This document shows positions 36,999-46,284 of a DNA stretch of 64,000 nt, one piece after another. Position numbers and translations under genes: made by a program. The DNA lies in NCBI RefSeq assembly GCF_004343505.1, contig NZ_SLXU01000011.1, forward strand, positions 1 to 64,000. The letters run 5' to 3'. The stretch is from Rhodovulum bhavnagarense. Lineage in GTDB: Bacteria; Pseudomonadota; Alphaproteobacteria; Rhodobacterales; Rhodobacteraceae. Every line of letters begins with the position of its first letter. Positions within the stretch are counted from its first letter, which is position 1. Under the pieces are notes generated by a model. That model worked only from the letters and a program-made list of their open reading frames with translations, was not told the DNA's origin and did no database searches.

Positions 36999-37367
36999 AT
37001 GCGAGACGAGCACCTCAGCTTCAAGGAGATGTGTGCGAAGTTCGACGTGACCCCGCGCACCCTGCGCTACTACGAGTATATCGAGCTTTTAAGTCCCGAA
37101 AAGGATGGGCGCACACGCTGGTACACCCCGCGCGAAGTGGCACGCATGACACTGATCCTGCGCGGCCGGCGCTTTGGGTTCAGCCTTGAAGAAATCCGCC
37201 AGTGGCTTCTGCTTTATGACGTCAAGGGCACCGAGGCACAGATGACCGCGCTGATCGGCATGGCCGACCGCCAGCTTGCGGCACTCAAAGAACAGCGCGC
37301 GCAACTGGACCAGTCCATCGACGACTTGCAGACCCTTCGCGACGATGTGGCCGCCGGACGGGTATGA
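36999..37367 (+). CDS. MerR-family transcriptional regulator (1 of 2)
   Basis: A 122-residue MerR protein: winged helix LSFKEMCAKFDVTPRTLRYY, then TRWYTPREVARMTLILRGRR and FSLEEIRQWLLLYD, ending in a dimerising coiled coil (MADRQLAALKEQRAQLDQSI). No C-terminal metal-binding Cys cluster is present, so it is likely to sense an organic ligand. It is clearly paralogous to the next gene. The ATG at 36999 gives a normal N-terminus; the longer frame has no support. It probably controls the acyl-CoA genes downstream together with its twin. Confidence 0.88.
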   Translation: MRDEHLSFKEMCAKFDVTPRTLRYYEYIELLSPEKDGRTRWYTPREVARMTLILRGRRFGFSLEEIRQWLLLYDVKGTEAQMTALIGMADRQLAALKEQRAQLDQSIDDLQTLRDDVAAGRV

Positions 37368-37397
37368 CCCGACGTCCTCGCACCTCGTGACGCAGCG

Positions 37398-37412
37398 TTA
37401 CGTTTACGTCAA
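37398..37412 (+). promoter_or_regulatory. LiuR-like MerR operator
   Basis: TTACGTTTACGTCAA fits the ACGTTTACGT-type site known for LiuR regulators of branched-chain and fatty acid degradation. It lies 67 bases before the second MerR gene, in the spacer between the twins. A MerR dimer here would distort the promoter of the second MerR gene and the downstream acyl-CoA dehydrogenase gene, giving autoregulation. Confidence 0.6.
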
Positions 37413-37479
37413 CGTCACCTCTGACTGTATCCTGTGAAAAAGGCGCGGCGACGTCGCGCAGAAACCGCCAGGACACAGC

Positions 37480-37878
37480 ATGAGCGATCGTGACATGACC
37501 ATTCGCGACATGTGCGACACCTTCGGGGTGACGCCGCGCACGCTACGATTCTACGAGGACAAGGAATTGCTGGCGCCGCGCCGCGAGGGACAGAAACGGC
37601 TGTATTCGCGCCGCGACCGGGCGCGGCTGTCACTGATCCTGCGCGGCAAGCGGTTTGGTTTCAGCCTCGAACAGGTGCGCCAGCTGCTTGACCTCTATGA
37701 CCGCGGCCACGGCAAGGAGGCCCAGTTGCGCCAGACCTACGAGCTGGCCCTGGAGCGGCTGGCCGACATGGAACGCCAGCGCGCCGAACTGGACGAGGCA
37801 ATCGCCGAATTGAAACGGGAACTGGCCTGGGGCGCCGGGAAACTGGCGGAATTCGCCCGCATGCGCGCCGCCGAATAA
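37480..37878 (+). CDS. MerR-family regulator, LiuR-like (2 of 2)
   Basis: A 132-residue MerR protein: [40 protein letters not shown] and [20 protein letters not shown], then a coiled coil ([20 protein letters not shown]). It resembles the AtuR/LiuR regulators of acyl-CoA catabolism and sits immediately upstream of an acyl-CoA dehydrogenase gene (47 bases). An ACGTTTACGT operator precedes it. The effector may be an acyl-CoA. The Cys in DMC is shared with the twin. Confidence 0.86.
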   Translation: MSDRDMTIRDMCDTFGVTPRTLRFYEDKELLAPRREGQKRLYSRRDRARLSLILRGKRFGFSLEQVRQLLDLYDRGHGKEAQLRQTYELALERLADMERQRAELDEAIAELKRELAWGAGKLAEFARMRAAE

Positions 37879-37925
37879 TCCAGGCTCGACATCCAGGGCC
37901 GACCAGCAGTCAAGGGAGGACTTTC

Positions 37926-39704
37926 ATGCCGATCTACACGCCGCCCACCGAGGACATGCAATACCTCCTGCACGAGGTTATGCGGATCAGCCAATCCGGC
38001 ATCCCCGGCTATGACGATCTTGACCGCGCTTTCACCGCGGCCGTGCTTGAGGAGGCCGGGAAGATCTCGGCCGAGGTGCTGGCGCCGCTGAACACCGTCG
38101 GCGACCGGCAGGGCTGCACCCTGGCAAACGGCGCCGTGCGCACGCCCGAGGGATTCAAAGCCGCCTATGACCAGATGTGCGAGGGCGGCTGGATCGGGCT
38201 GGACGCCGATCCAGAATACGGCGGACAGGGCATGCCCTACCTGTTGAACATCGCGGTGGGCGAAATGTTCGTATCCGCCAACATGGCCTTCAACATGTAC
38301 CAGGGCCTGACCCATGGTGCGATCTCGGCTATCCATGCCCATGGCTCGGACGAGCAAAAGGCGACCTACCTGCCCAGGATGATTGCGGGAACATGGTCGG
38401 GCACGATGAACCTGACCGAGCCGCAATGCGGCACCGACCTGGGCCTGATCAAGACGCGCGCCGAACCGCAGGGTGACGGCAGCTACGCGATCACCGGCAC
38501 CAAGATATGGATCTCGGCGGGTGAACATGACCTGACCGAAAACATCGTTCACCTCGTGCTGGCGAAAATCCCGGACGGCCCCGATGGTGTAAAGGGCATC
38601 TCTCTGTTCATCGTGCCGAAATTCCTGCCCGATGCGGACGGCAATCCGGGGCAGCGCAACGCGCTGGAATGCGTCGGCCTGGAACACAAGATGGGCATCC
38701 ACGGCAATGCCACCTGCGTGATGAGCTATGAGGGCGCCACCGGTTTTCTGGTGGGCGAGGAGCACAAGGGCATGCGCGCGATGTTCACCATGATGAACGA
38801 GGCGCGGATCGGCGTGGGCCTGCAGGGCTATGCCCAGGGTGTGGTGGCCTACCAGAACGCGCTGGACTGGGCGCGCGAACGCTTGCAGGGCCGCGCCGTC
38901 AACGGGCTTGCCAATCCCGACGGCCCGGCGGATTCGATCATGGTCCACCCCGACGTGCGGCGGAACCTCATGCACCAGAAAAGCTTTGTCGAGGGGGCGC
39001 GCGCCTTTGCCTTCTGGGGGGCGGAAATGATCGACCGCGCCCACCGCGCGGGTGACGCGCAGGCCGAGGCGCTGATTTCCCTGTTGACCCCGGTCATCAA
39101 GGGCTTCCTCACCGACAAGGGGTTCGAGACCACGGTGCTGGCGCAACAGACCTATGGCGGCACCGGCTTTACCCGCGATGCGGGCGCCGAGCAATTCGTG
39201 CGCGATGCGCGCATCACCATGATCTACGAGGGCACCAACGGCATCCAGTCGCTGGACCTGGTCGGCCGCAAGCTGGGCCAGAACGGTGGACAGGCGGTCA
39301 TGGCGTTCTTCGACCTGGTGAAAGGCTTCATCAAGGAAAACGAGGCGGACGAAGAACTGAAGGCCGATTTCCTGGACCCGCTGAAAGCGGCGTCCAAGGA
39401 CCTGCAAGAGGCCACGATGTATTTCATGGCCGAGGGCATGAAGAACCCCGCCAACGCACTGGCCGGCAGCTACGACTTCCTGCACCTGTTCGGCCATGGC
39501 TGCCTGGGACTGATGTGGGCAAAGATGGCCCGCGCCTCGCGCGCCGCCCTTGCGGCGGACACGGACAACCCCGCCTTTCATGAAACCAAGCTGGCGACCG
39601 GGCGCTACTACATGGCCCGCCACCTGCCTGCCACAACCTTGCACCTGGCCAGGATCAAGAGCGGAGCCGACACCGTCATGGCACTGGACGCCGCCGCGTT
39701 CTGA
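37926..39704 (+). CDS. Acyl-CoA dehydrogenase, long C-terminal-domain type
   Basis: A 592-residue FAD enzyme that forms the trans-2-enoyl-CoA. [20 protein letters not shown] is the FAD-binding part and [20 protein letters not shown] (near 432) is the family's C-terminal FAD/substrate motif; the extra C-terminal domain ([20 protein letters not shown] and beyond) makes it longer than short-chain dehydrogenases. The group includes DmdC of dimethylsulfoniopropionate breakdown and Acd paralogues in Roseobacters. An ATG with GGAGG ribosome binding site starts it. It is the first enzyme of the downstream beta-oxidation operon. Confidence 0.92.
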   Translation: MPIYTPPTEDMQYLLHEVMRISQSGIPGYDDLDRAFTAAVLEEAGKISAEVLAPLNTVGDRQGCTLANGAVRTPEGFKAAYDQMCEGGWIGLDADPEYGGQGMPYLLNIAVGEMFVSANMAFNMYQGLTHGAISAIHAHGSDEQKATYLPRMIAGTWSGTMNLTEPQCGTDLGLIKTRAEPQGDGSYAITGTKIWISAGEHDLTENIVHLVLAKIPDGPDGVKGISLFIVPKFLPDADGNPGQRNALECVGLEHKMGIHGNATCVMSYEGATGFLVGEEHKGMRAMFTMMNEARIGVGLQGYAQGVVAYQNALDWARERLQGRAVNGLANPDGPADSIMVHPDVRRNLMHQKSFVEGARAFAFWGAEMIDRAHRAGDAQAEALISLLTPVIKGFLTDKGFETTVLAQQTYGGTGFTRDAGAEQFVRDARITMIYEGTNGIQSLDLVGRKLGQNGGQAVMAFFDLVKGFIKENEADEELKADFLDPLKAASKDLQEATMYFMAEGMKNPANALAGSYDFLHLFGHGCLGLMWAKMARASRAALAADTDNPAFHETKLATGRYYMARHLPATTLHLARIKSGADTVMALDAAAF

Positions 39705-39726
39705 ACTCGCCCGACCGGAGGAAAAG

Positions 39727-39939
39727 ATGCCGAAACGCTTTCGCCTGACCCGCCGCTTCAACGCCGCCATGACCGAGGACGGCTACCGCCGGCTGCGCCG
39801 CTTCGCGCAAGAGGCCGGGCTGGAAGAAGGGGAGGCGTTGTCTTTCATCTTCGAGAATTTCGACAGCGTAACGGACCAGGATAACCTGACCCACCGGCTG
39901 CGGCTGTTCAATTCCGAGCTTGAAGCGCGCAAGCGATGA
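39727..39939 (+). CDS. Small conserved hypothetical in the beta-oxidation cluster
   Basis: A 70-residue protein starting MPKRFRLTRRFNAAMTEDGY with RLRRFAQEAGLEEGEALSFI and the tail LTHRLRLFNSELEARKR. It has a strong GGAGG site five bases before its ATG, 22 bases after the dehydrogenase stop. It is rich in Arg, with no signal peptide or membrane helix. A helical, acidic/basic composition suggests a regulatory or assembly partner. I do not recognise its family. Confidence 0.7.
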   Translation: MPKRFRLTRRFNAAMTEDGYRRLRRFAQEAGLEEGEALSFIFENFDSVTDQDNLTHRLRLFNSELEARKR

Positions 39940-39966
39940 CCACAGTGCGATGCGCCCACCCCCGGT

Positions 39967-40196
39967 CGTGGCGCCATGGGTATTTAAACCAAGAAGAACA
40001 GGGAAAGGCAGCCCCCCGTCCTCGCGGCATCCCGGATCGTCACCGGGGAAGAGGCGCGGGGCGGGGGGCCTTCTCCTTGGGCGGTCATCGGCTCCCCAGC
40101 CTGTACCGCGACTCGATCATGGGGCAGGTGAGCTTAACATGGGGTTACCACGCACCGCCTCGGCTTCTTCTTGGTTTAGATACCCATGTCGGCACG
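39967..40196. repeat. 230-bp inverted-repeat intergenic element
   Basis: The only gap over 300 bases (39940-40249) holds this element. Its ends are 32-base inverted repeats (39967-39998 and 40165-40196) matching at 29 of 32 positions. The centre of the arm, GTATTTAAACCAAGAAGAA, is a recurrent motif also present at 44418 and 56203. The interior is G/C-rich with a second imperfect inverted repeat and has no coding frame. No target-site duplication is visible. It may be a miniature mobile element or two back-to-back intergenic elements. Confidence 0.65.
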
Positions 40197-40249
40197 CAAC
40201 CACCGAGACCACCGTCGACCGGAAGACAGACCCCGAAAGAGAGGCATAC

Positions 40250-41461
40250 ATGACCGACGCCTATATCTACGACGCGATCCGAACACCGCGCGGCAAGGGC
40301 CGCAAGGATGGCAGCCTGCACGAGGTTACCGCCCTGCGCCTGTCGGCACTGGTGCTGGATGGGCTGATCGCGCGCAACGGCCTGACCGGCAACGAGCTGG
40401 AGGACGTGATCTGGGGTAACGCCACCCAGGTTGGCGAGCAGGGCGGATGCCTGGCGCGCAGCGCGGTGCTGGCCTCGGGGCTGGCCGAATCCGTGCCGGG
40501 GCTGTCGATCAACCGGTTCTGCGCGAGTGGGATGGAGGCCGTGAACCTGGCCGCCAACCAGGTGCGCGCGGGCGCGGGCCAAGCCTATATCGCCGGCGGG
40601 GTGGAAATGATGGGCCGCGTTGCCATGGGCAGCGACGGCGCGGCCATCGCGGTCGATCCCAGCCTGGCGATGAAATCCCATTTCGTGCCGCAGGGCATTT
40701 CCGCCGACATCATCGCCACCGAATACGGGTTCACCCGCAAGGATGTGGACGCGCTGGCGGTCGAAAGCCAGCGCCGCGCCGCGCAATCCTGGGCGGAGGG
40801 ACGATTCGACAAGTCCATCCTGCCGGTACGCGATGTGAACGGGCTGACCATCCTGGAGCGCGACGAATACATGCGGCCCGGCACCGATATGGACAGCCTC
40901 GGCGCGCTGAAGCCGTCTTTCAAGGAGATGGGCGAGGTCATGCCCGGCTTTGACCAGGTGGCGATACTGAAATACCCGCATCTTGAACGGATCGAACATG
41001 TGCACCATGCGGGCAACTCGTCCGGGATCGTCGACGGGGCGGCGGGCGTTCTGGTGGGGAACAAGGCGTTTGGCGATGCACTGGGTCTGAAACCCCGCGC
41101 ACGTATCCGTCAGACCTGCAAGATTGGCACAGATCCGACCATCATGCTGACCGGCCCCGTGCCCGCGACGGAAAAGGTTCTGCGCGATGCGGGGATGCAG
41201 ATTTCCGACATCGACCTGTTCGAGGTGAACGAGGCCTTTGCCGCCGTCGTGCTGCGCTTCATGCAGGCCTTTGACGTGGACCCGGCCATGGTGAACAAGA
41301 ATGGCGGCGCCATCGCCTTGGGCCACCCGCTGGGCGCCACCGGCGCAATCATCCTGGGAACCCTGCTGGACGAGCTGGAGCGTTCGGACAAGGAAACCGG
41401 GCTGGCCACGCTTTGCGTTGCCTCCGGCATGGGCGCCGCCACCATCATCGAACGCGTGTGA
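40250..41461 (+). CDS. fadA: Acetyl-CoA C-acyltransferase (thiolase)
   Basis: A 403-residue thiolase that cleaves 3-ketoacyl-CoA to acetyl-CoA. Catalytic Cys lies in [16 protein letters not shown] (about 90), His in [15 protein letters not shown] (about 358) and the second Cys in [11 protein letters not shown] (about 388), with [11 protein letters not shown] (about 327). The ATG at 40250 with GAGAGG upstream is preferred; the longer frame runs into the repeat element. It is 11 bases upstream of the FadB-type gene. The pairing is the FadA-FadB trifunctional complex pattern. Confidence 0.94.
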   Translation: MTDAYIYDAIRTPRGKGRKDGSLHEVTALRLSALVLDGLIARNGLTGNELEDVIWGNATQVGEQGGCLARSAVLASGLAESVPGLSINRFCASGMEAVNLAANQVRAGAGQAYIAGGVEMMGRVAMGSDGAAIAVDPSLAMKSHFVPQGISADIIATEYGFTRKDVDALAVESQRRAAQSWAEGRFDKSILPVRDVNGLTILERDEYMRPGTDMDSLGALKPSFKEMGEVMPGFDQVAILKYPHLERIEHVHHAGNSSGIVDGAAGVLVGNKAFGDALGLKPRARIRQTCKIGTDPTIMLTGPVPATEKVLRDAGMQISDIDLFEVNEAFAAVVLRFMQAFDVDPAMVNKNGGAIALGHPLGATGAIILGTLLDELERSDKETGLATLCVASGMGAATIIERV

Positions 41462-41472
41462 GGGAGAGACCG

Positions 41473-43662
41473 ATGACTGATTTCACCTACTCCGTCGACG
41501 CGGACGGCGTCGCCACCATCACCTGGGACGTGCCCAGGCGCAGCATGAACGTCATGTCGCTGGCCGGCTTCCAAGAACTGGACGCCCATATCGACATCGC
41601 GCTGGCCGACGATTCCGTGAAGGGCGTCGTCATCACCTCTGCGAAGAAGGATTTCGCCGGGGGCATGGACCTGAACGTGATTGCCCGGATGCGCGACGAA
41701 GCCGGGGACGACCCCGCCCGCGGCCTGTTCGACGGCGTGATGTCCATGCACGCCATCCTGCGCAAGATCGAGCGCGCGGGCATGGACGAGCGCAACAAGG
41801 GCGGCAAGCCGATTGCCGCCGCCCTGCCCGGCACGGCGCTGGGCATCGGGCTGGAACTGCCGCTGGCCTGCCACCGGATCTTTGCCGCGGACAACCCGAA
41901 GGCCAAGATCGGCCTGCCGGAAATCATGGTCGGCATCTTTCCCGGCGGCGGCGGCACCACGCGGCTGGTGCGCAAGCTGGGCGCGATGGGGGCCTCGCAA
42001 TTCCTGCTGGAGGGCAAGCTGGTCGACCCCAGGCGCGCGAAATCGGCCGGGCTCATCGACGAGGTTGCCGAGGACCCGGTGGCCGCGGCGAAAGACTGGG
42101 TTCTGTCGGGCCCGAAGATCGTCAAGCCCTGGGACGAAAAGGGCTACAAGATGCCCGGTGGCGCGCCCTATCACCCGGCGGGCTTCATGACCTTCCTCGG
42201 CGCATCGGCCATGGTGAACGGCAAGACCAAGGGCGTGTATCCGGCCGCCAGGGCGCTGCTGAGCGCGGTTTACGAGGGCGCGCTGGTGCCCTTCGACGCC
42301 GCGATCCGGATCGAGGCGCGCTGGTTCACCCATGTCCTGCTGAACCCGTCCTCGTCGGCGATGATCCGCGCGCTCTTCATCAACAAGGAGGCGTTGGAAA
42401 AGGGCGCCGTGCGGCCCGCGGACGTACCCGACCAGAAGGTGCGGAAACTGGGCATCATCGGCGCGGGCATGATGGGGGCGGGCATCGCGCTGGTCTCGGC
42501 CCAGGCGGGGATCGAGGTGGTGCTGATCGACCAGAGCCAGGAGGCCGCCGACAAGGGCCGCGCCTATACCCAGACCTACATGGACAAGGGGATCAAGCGC
42601 GGCAAGACGACCGAAGACAAGAAGGTCGAGGTGCTGTCGCGCATCACCGCCACCACCGATTACGCCGCGCTCAAGGGCTGCGACCTGGTGATCGAGGCGG
42701 TGTTCGAGGACCCCGCCATCAAGGCCGAGGTGACGCAACAGGTGCAGGCGGCCGTCGGCCCCGACTGCATCATCGCGACCAACACCTCCACCCTGCCGAT
42801 CACCGACCTTGCCCGCGCCGCCGACCGGGCGGAGGATTTCATCGGCATCCATTTCTTCAGCCCGGTCGAAAAGATGCTGCTGGTGGAAATCATCAAGGGC
42901 AAGGCGACCGGCGACCGCGCCGTCGCCAAGGCCCTGGATTTCGTCCGGCAAATCCGCAAGACGCCCATCGTCGTGAACGACGCGCGCTTCTTCTACGCCA
43001 ACCGCTGCATCATCCCCTACCTGAACGAGGGCATCCGCATGGTCGGCGAGGGCGTGCCCCCCGCCCTGATCGAGAATGCGGCAAAACTGGTCGGCATGCC
43101 GCTGGGGCCGCTGCAACTGGTGGACGAAACCTCGATCGACCTCGGCGTCAAGATCGCCCGGGCCACGCGCGCTGCGATGGGCGACGCCTACCCGGACGGC
43201 GCCGTGGACGAGGTGTTGTTCTGGCTGGCCGACCAGGGCCGGATGGGCCGCAAGGCCAGGGCCGGGTTCTATGCCTATGACGAGGCGGGCAAGCGCACCG
43301 GGCTGTGGGACGGTCTGGCGGCGCAATACCCGCAGGCCAGTGACCAGCCCGACCTGTCAGAGGTGCAGCATCGCCTGCTCTTTGCCCAGGTGCTGGAGGC
43401 CGTGCGCGCCCTGGAAGACGGCGTGCTGATGGATATCCGCGAGGGCGATGTTGGCGCGATCCTCGGCTGGGGCTTCGCACCCTGGTCGGGCGGGCCGCTC
43501 AGCTGGCTGGACATGATCGGCGCGGCACGGGCGGTCGGGATCTGCGACGATCTGGCGGCCCGCCATGGCCCCCGCTTTGCCGCGCCCGCCCTGCTGCGCG
43601 AGATGGCGGAAAAGGGCCAGACCTTCTACACCCGCTTCGCCCCCGACGCCCAGGCGGCCTGA
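41473..43662 (+). CDS. fadB: Enoyl-CoA hydratase / 3-hydroxyacyl-CoA dehydrogenase (FadB/FadJ type)
   Basis: A 729-residue bifunctional enzyme. The hydratase domain has GTALGIGLELPLACH and GLPEIMVGIFPGGGGTTRL with both catalytic Glu. The dehydrogenase domain starts at LGIIGAGMMGAGIALVSAQA (near 326, NAD-binding) and has IHFFSPVEKMLLVEII and the active-site region NDARFFYANRCIIPYLNEGI. The ATG at 41473 follows agggagagac and is preferred over a longer frame. It should form a complex with the thiolase 11 bases upstream. Long- or medium-chain specificity cannot be read. Confidence 0.94.
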   Translation: MTDFTYSVDADGVATITWDVPRRSMNVMSLAGFQELDAHIDIALADDSVKGVVITSAKKDFAGGMDLNVIARMRDEAGDDPARGLFDGVMSMHAILRKIERAGMDERNKGGKPIAAALPGTALGIGLELPLACHRIFAADNPKAKIGLPEIMVGIFPGGGGTTRLVRKLGAMGASQFLLEGKLVDPRRAKSAGLIDEVAEDPVAAAKDWVLSGPKIVKPWDEKGYKMPGGAPYHPAGFMTFLGASAMVNGKTKGVYPAARALLSAVYEGALVPFDAAIRIEARWFTHVLLNPSSSAMIRALFINKEALEKGAVRPADVPDQKVRKLGIIGAGMMGAGIALVSAQAGIEVVLIDQSQEAADKGRAYTQTYMDKGIKRGKTTEDKKVEVLSRITATTDYAALKGCDLVIEAVFEDPAIKAEVTQQVQAAVGPDCIIATNTSTLPITDLARAADRAEDFIGIHFFSPVEKMLLVEIIKGKATGDRAVAKALDFVRQIRKTPIVVNDARFFYANRCIIPYLNEGIRMVGEGVPPALIENAAKLVGMPLGPLQLVDETSIDLGVKIARATRAAMGDAYPDGAVDEVLFWLADQGRMGRKARAGFYAYDEAGKRTGLWDGLAAQYPQASDQPDLSEVQHRLLFAQVLEAVRALEDGVLMDIREGDVGAILGWGFAPWSGGPLSWLDMIGAARAVGICDDLAARHGPRFAAPALLREMAEKGQTFYTRFAPDAQAA

Positions 43663-43668
43663 CGCAAG

Positions 43669-43690
43669 GGGCGCCCGCCCCCGGGCGCCC
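43669..43690. terminator. Hairpin between fadB and a convergent sulfotransferase gene
   Basis: gggcgcccg (43669-43677) and cgggcgccc (43682-43690) with a four-base loop. It overlaps the stop of the convergent gene at 43690 and closes the fadB transcript. There is no T-run, so its strength as an intrinsic terminator is uncertain. Confidence 0.5.
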
Positions 43691-44343
43691 TACCCCCCGA
43701 ATGCATAGCCGAACCGCGCGATATCCTCGGCGCAATATTCGGCCACCAGTGCTGCGGTCGCTCCCGAGTAATACGCGCGATAATCCGCGTTGCGCCCGGA
43801 CGCGTTCACCCGTTCAAGCGGCCCGATACGAAAGCCCAGATGCGCCTCGACCGGGGCGATATCCTCGGCGAAATGCTCCAGCCGGACCCAGGCGCTGCAC
43901 CGCTCCACCCCGGCCCCGTCGCGCATATAGACGCCATAGGGATTGGCCCGGAACCCGCCGGCGATCTGCGGATGGGCCAGGAACTCCGCGAACTCCAGCC
44001 GCTGCGCCAGCCCCACCGCCGGGTGGTCGAACCGCTGCCCCCGCAGCCAGTGATAGTAACTGACCGCCCGGTCCCAGGGATTGCGCACGAGGGCAAAGAC
44101 AAAAAAATCCGCGATCTCGTCGGGGCTGACCAATCCCTCGATATCGGCAAGGGTGGAATGTTTCCACAATCGCCCCGCGCTCTGCACCCCCCGTAGCCTG
44201 CGCCGCCGCCGGCGCGCCTTCGGAGTATCCCCGATCAGGATGTCATCGGCCATCGCACGCGTCTCCAGCACATGCGTCAGAGCGGTGCCGCCAGTCTTGG
44301 GAATATGCACGAAAATATAGTTTCGCCCGCGCGAGATGATCAT
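43690..44343 (-). CDS. Sulfotransferase family protein
   Basis: A 217-residue protein of the Sulfotransfer_2 type. YIFVHIPKTGGTALTHVLET is the PAPS phosphosulfate loop, and FALVRNPWDRAVSYYHWLRG carries the Arg and Ser that bind the 3'-phosphate. LEHFAEDIAPVEAHLGFRIG follows. The start ATG at 44343 is preferred because the longer frame is rich in low-complexity codons. The acceptor is likely a carbohydrate. It is antisense between fadB and the ligase gene and its relation to them is unclear. Confidence 0.83.
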   Translation of the reverse strand: MIISRGRNYIFVHIPKTGGTALTHVLETRAMADDILIGDTPKARRRRRRLRGVQSAGRLWKHSTLADIEGLVSPDEIADFFVFALVRNPWDRAVSYYHWLRGQRFDHPAVGLAQRLEFAEFLAHPQIAGGFRANPYGVYMRDGAGVERCSAWVRLEHFAEDIAPVEAHLGFRIGPLERVNASGRNADYRAYYSGATAALVAEYCAEDIARFGYAFGG

Positions 44344-44417
44344 GAACGACAGGCTAACGGGCCGCTCGGCAATGGCAAGCCCCGGCGAAGCGACGCCCCC
44401 GCCCGCCGCAGTCCCCG

Positions 44418-44467
44418 TTCTGCTTTGGGCGAAATATCCCGGGGGGTGCGGGGGGCGGGCCCCCCGC
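44418..44467 (-). repeat. Second copy of the PuTATTTCG intergenic element with G-rich hairpin
   Basis: On the minus strand a hairpin gcgggggg/ccccccgc (44448-44467) is followed by CCCCCCGGGATATTTCGCCC and AAAGCAGAA (44446-44418). It matches the copy at 56174-56230 in both hairpin and tail, with a few changes. It lies just before the DmdB-like ligase gene. Confidence 0.65.
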
Positions 44468-44585
44468 ATCGGTCGGCCCGGCCAGGGCCGGGCCGAAGCC
44501 CGCACCCCTTTAGCCCCCTTTTCAATCCGTCGCGTCGGGGCCAAACTCCGCCCCGACAACAACATTCCCACAGGAGAAGAACCAA

Positions 44586-46211
44586 ATGGGCTGGTTGGCA
44601 GATGAAACAGGTCTGGAAAAATGCGCGGCGAATTACGTGCCGCTGACGCCGCTGTCCTACCTGAAGCGCGCGGTCCAGGTCTTCCCAGACCGCGAGGCCG
44701 TGGTCTATGGCGACCGCCGCTATACCTATGCCCAGTACCACGACCGCGTCACCCGGCTGGCCTCGGCTCTGGCCGCGATGGGGGTGAAACCCGGCGACGT
44801 GGTGGCCACGTTGCTGCCCAACGTGCCCGCCCATGCCGAGGCCCATTTTGGCGTGCCCGCCTGCGGGGCGGTGCTGAACACGATCAATATCCGGCTGGAC
44901 GCCAACACGGTCAGCTACATCCTGGACCATGGCGGCGCCCGCGTCGTGCTGTGCGATCCGCAATTCATCCCGCTTCTGGCCAGCGCGATCGAGGACATGG
45001 AGGGCGAACCGCCCATCGTGATCGAGGTCGGCGACGATGCCGCGGGCGTGCATGATTTCGGCGATTACCCGGAATACGAGGACATCCTCGCCGGCGCCGA
45101 TCCGGATTTCGACTGGATCATGCCCGAGGACGAATGGGAAAGCATCGCGCTGAACTACACCTCGGGCACCACCGGCCGGCCCAAGGGCGTGGTCTACCAC
45201 CACCGTGGCGCCTATCTGAACGCGATGGGCCAGGTGATCAGCTGGCGCATCGTGCTGCACCCGAAATACCTGACCATCGTGCCCCTGTTCCACTGCAACG
45301 GCTGGTGCCACACCTGGATGATGCCGGCGGTGGGCGGCACGGTGGTCTGCTGCCGCGACATCAGCGCAAAGGCGATCTTCGATGCCATCGCGGATGAGGG
45401 CGTGACCCATTTCGGCGGTGCTCCGATCGTGCTGAACATGCTGGTCAACGCCAAGGAGGATGAAAAACGTTCCTTCGACCACCTGGTCGAGGTCTTTACC
45501 GCGGGCGCCCCCCCTGCCCCCGCAACGCTGGCCAAGATCGAGCCGATGGGCTTCAACATCACCCATGTCTATGGTCTGACCGAAACCTACGGGCCGGCCA
45601 CGGAATGCACCTGGCACGAGAAATGGGAGCCGCTGAAAGGCGATGAGCGCGCGGCGCAAAAGGCCCGCCAGGGCGTCGCCATGCCCTTCATGGAACCTGT
45701 ACAGGTCTGGGATGACGCCCACGCCCCGGTGCCGATGGACGGGACGACCCAGGGCGAGATCGTGTTCCGCGGCAACGGCGTGATGAAGGGCTATCTGAAA
45801 AATCCACGCGCCACGCGCGAGGCGTTCAAGGACGGCTATTTCCACTCGGGCGACCTGGCCGTACAGCACCCCGATACCTATATCCAGATCGCCGACCGGG
45901 CCAAGGACATCATCATTTCGGGCGGCGAGAATGTCAGCTCGGTCGAGGTGGAGGGCGTGCTGATGCACCACCCCGACGTGCTGCTCTGTGCCGTGGTCGC
46001 CAAGCCAGACGAGAAATGGGGCGAGGTGCCCTGCGCCTTTGTCGAGCTGAAGGATGGCCATTCGGTGGACGAGGCCACGCTGATCGCCTTTGCCCGCGAG
46101 CGGCTGGCCGGGTTCAAGACCCCGAAAAAGGTGATCTTCCAGGAACTTCCCAAGACCTCGACCGGAAAGATCCAGAAGTTCCAGCTGCGCGAGATTGCCC
46201 GGTCGCTGTGA
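44586..46211 (+). CDS. Acyl-CoA ligase (AMP-forming), DmdB-like
   Basis: A 541-residue ANL ligase that forms acyl-CoA from a short- or medium-chain acid. Motifs are LNYTSGTTGRPKGVVYHHRG (about 191), HVYGLTETYGPATEC (about 328), GYFHSGDLAVQHPDTYIQIA (about 421) and the catalytic Lys in LPKTSTGKIQKF (about 525). Length and opening (MGWLADETGLEKCAANYVPL) match AlkK and DmdB (methylmercaptopropionate-CoA ligase) from Roseobacters. With the DmdC-like dehydrogenase 5 kb upstream it could act on sulfur-containing or fatty acids. The ribosome site aggagaagaa is 9 bases away. Confidence 0.9.
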   Translation: MGWLADETGLEKCAANYVPLTPLSYLKRAVQVFPDREAVVYGDRRYTYAQYHDRVTRLASALAAMGVKPGDVVATLLPNVPAHAEAHFGVPACGAVLNTINIRLDANTVSYILDHGGARVVLCDPQFIPLLASAIEDMEGEPPIVIEVGDDAAGVHDFGDYPEYEDILAGADPDFDWIMPEDEWESIALNYTSGTTGRPKGVVYHHRGAYLNAMGQVISWRIVLHPKYLTIVPLFHCNGWCHTWMMPAVGGTVVCCRDISAKAIFDAIADEGVTHFGGAPIVLNMLVNAKEDEKRSFDHLVEVFTAGAPPAPATLAKIEPMGFNITHVYGLTETYGPATECTWHEKWEPLKGDERAAQKARQGVAMPFMEPVQVWDDAHAPVPMDGTTQGEIVFRGNGVMKGYLKNPRATREAFKDGYFHSGDLAVQHPDTYIQIADRAKDIIISGGENVSSVEVEGVLMHHPDVLLCAVVAKPDEKWGEVPCAFVELKDGHSVDEATLIAFARERLAGFKTPKKVIFQELPKTSTGKIQKFQLREIARSL

Positions 46212-46284
46212 CATTGGCAGGACCGGGGGCACAGGCTATGCTGTGCCCCCGGCACCACGAGACAACGCAGGACAAAGGGCCGCG

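Noticed and set aside
37737-39770. 677-codon frame antisense to the acyl-CoA dehydrogenase
   Set aside because: Shadow of the GC-rich coding strand; no motif and no ribosome binding site.
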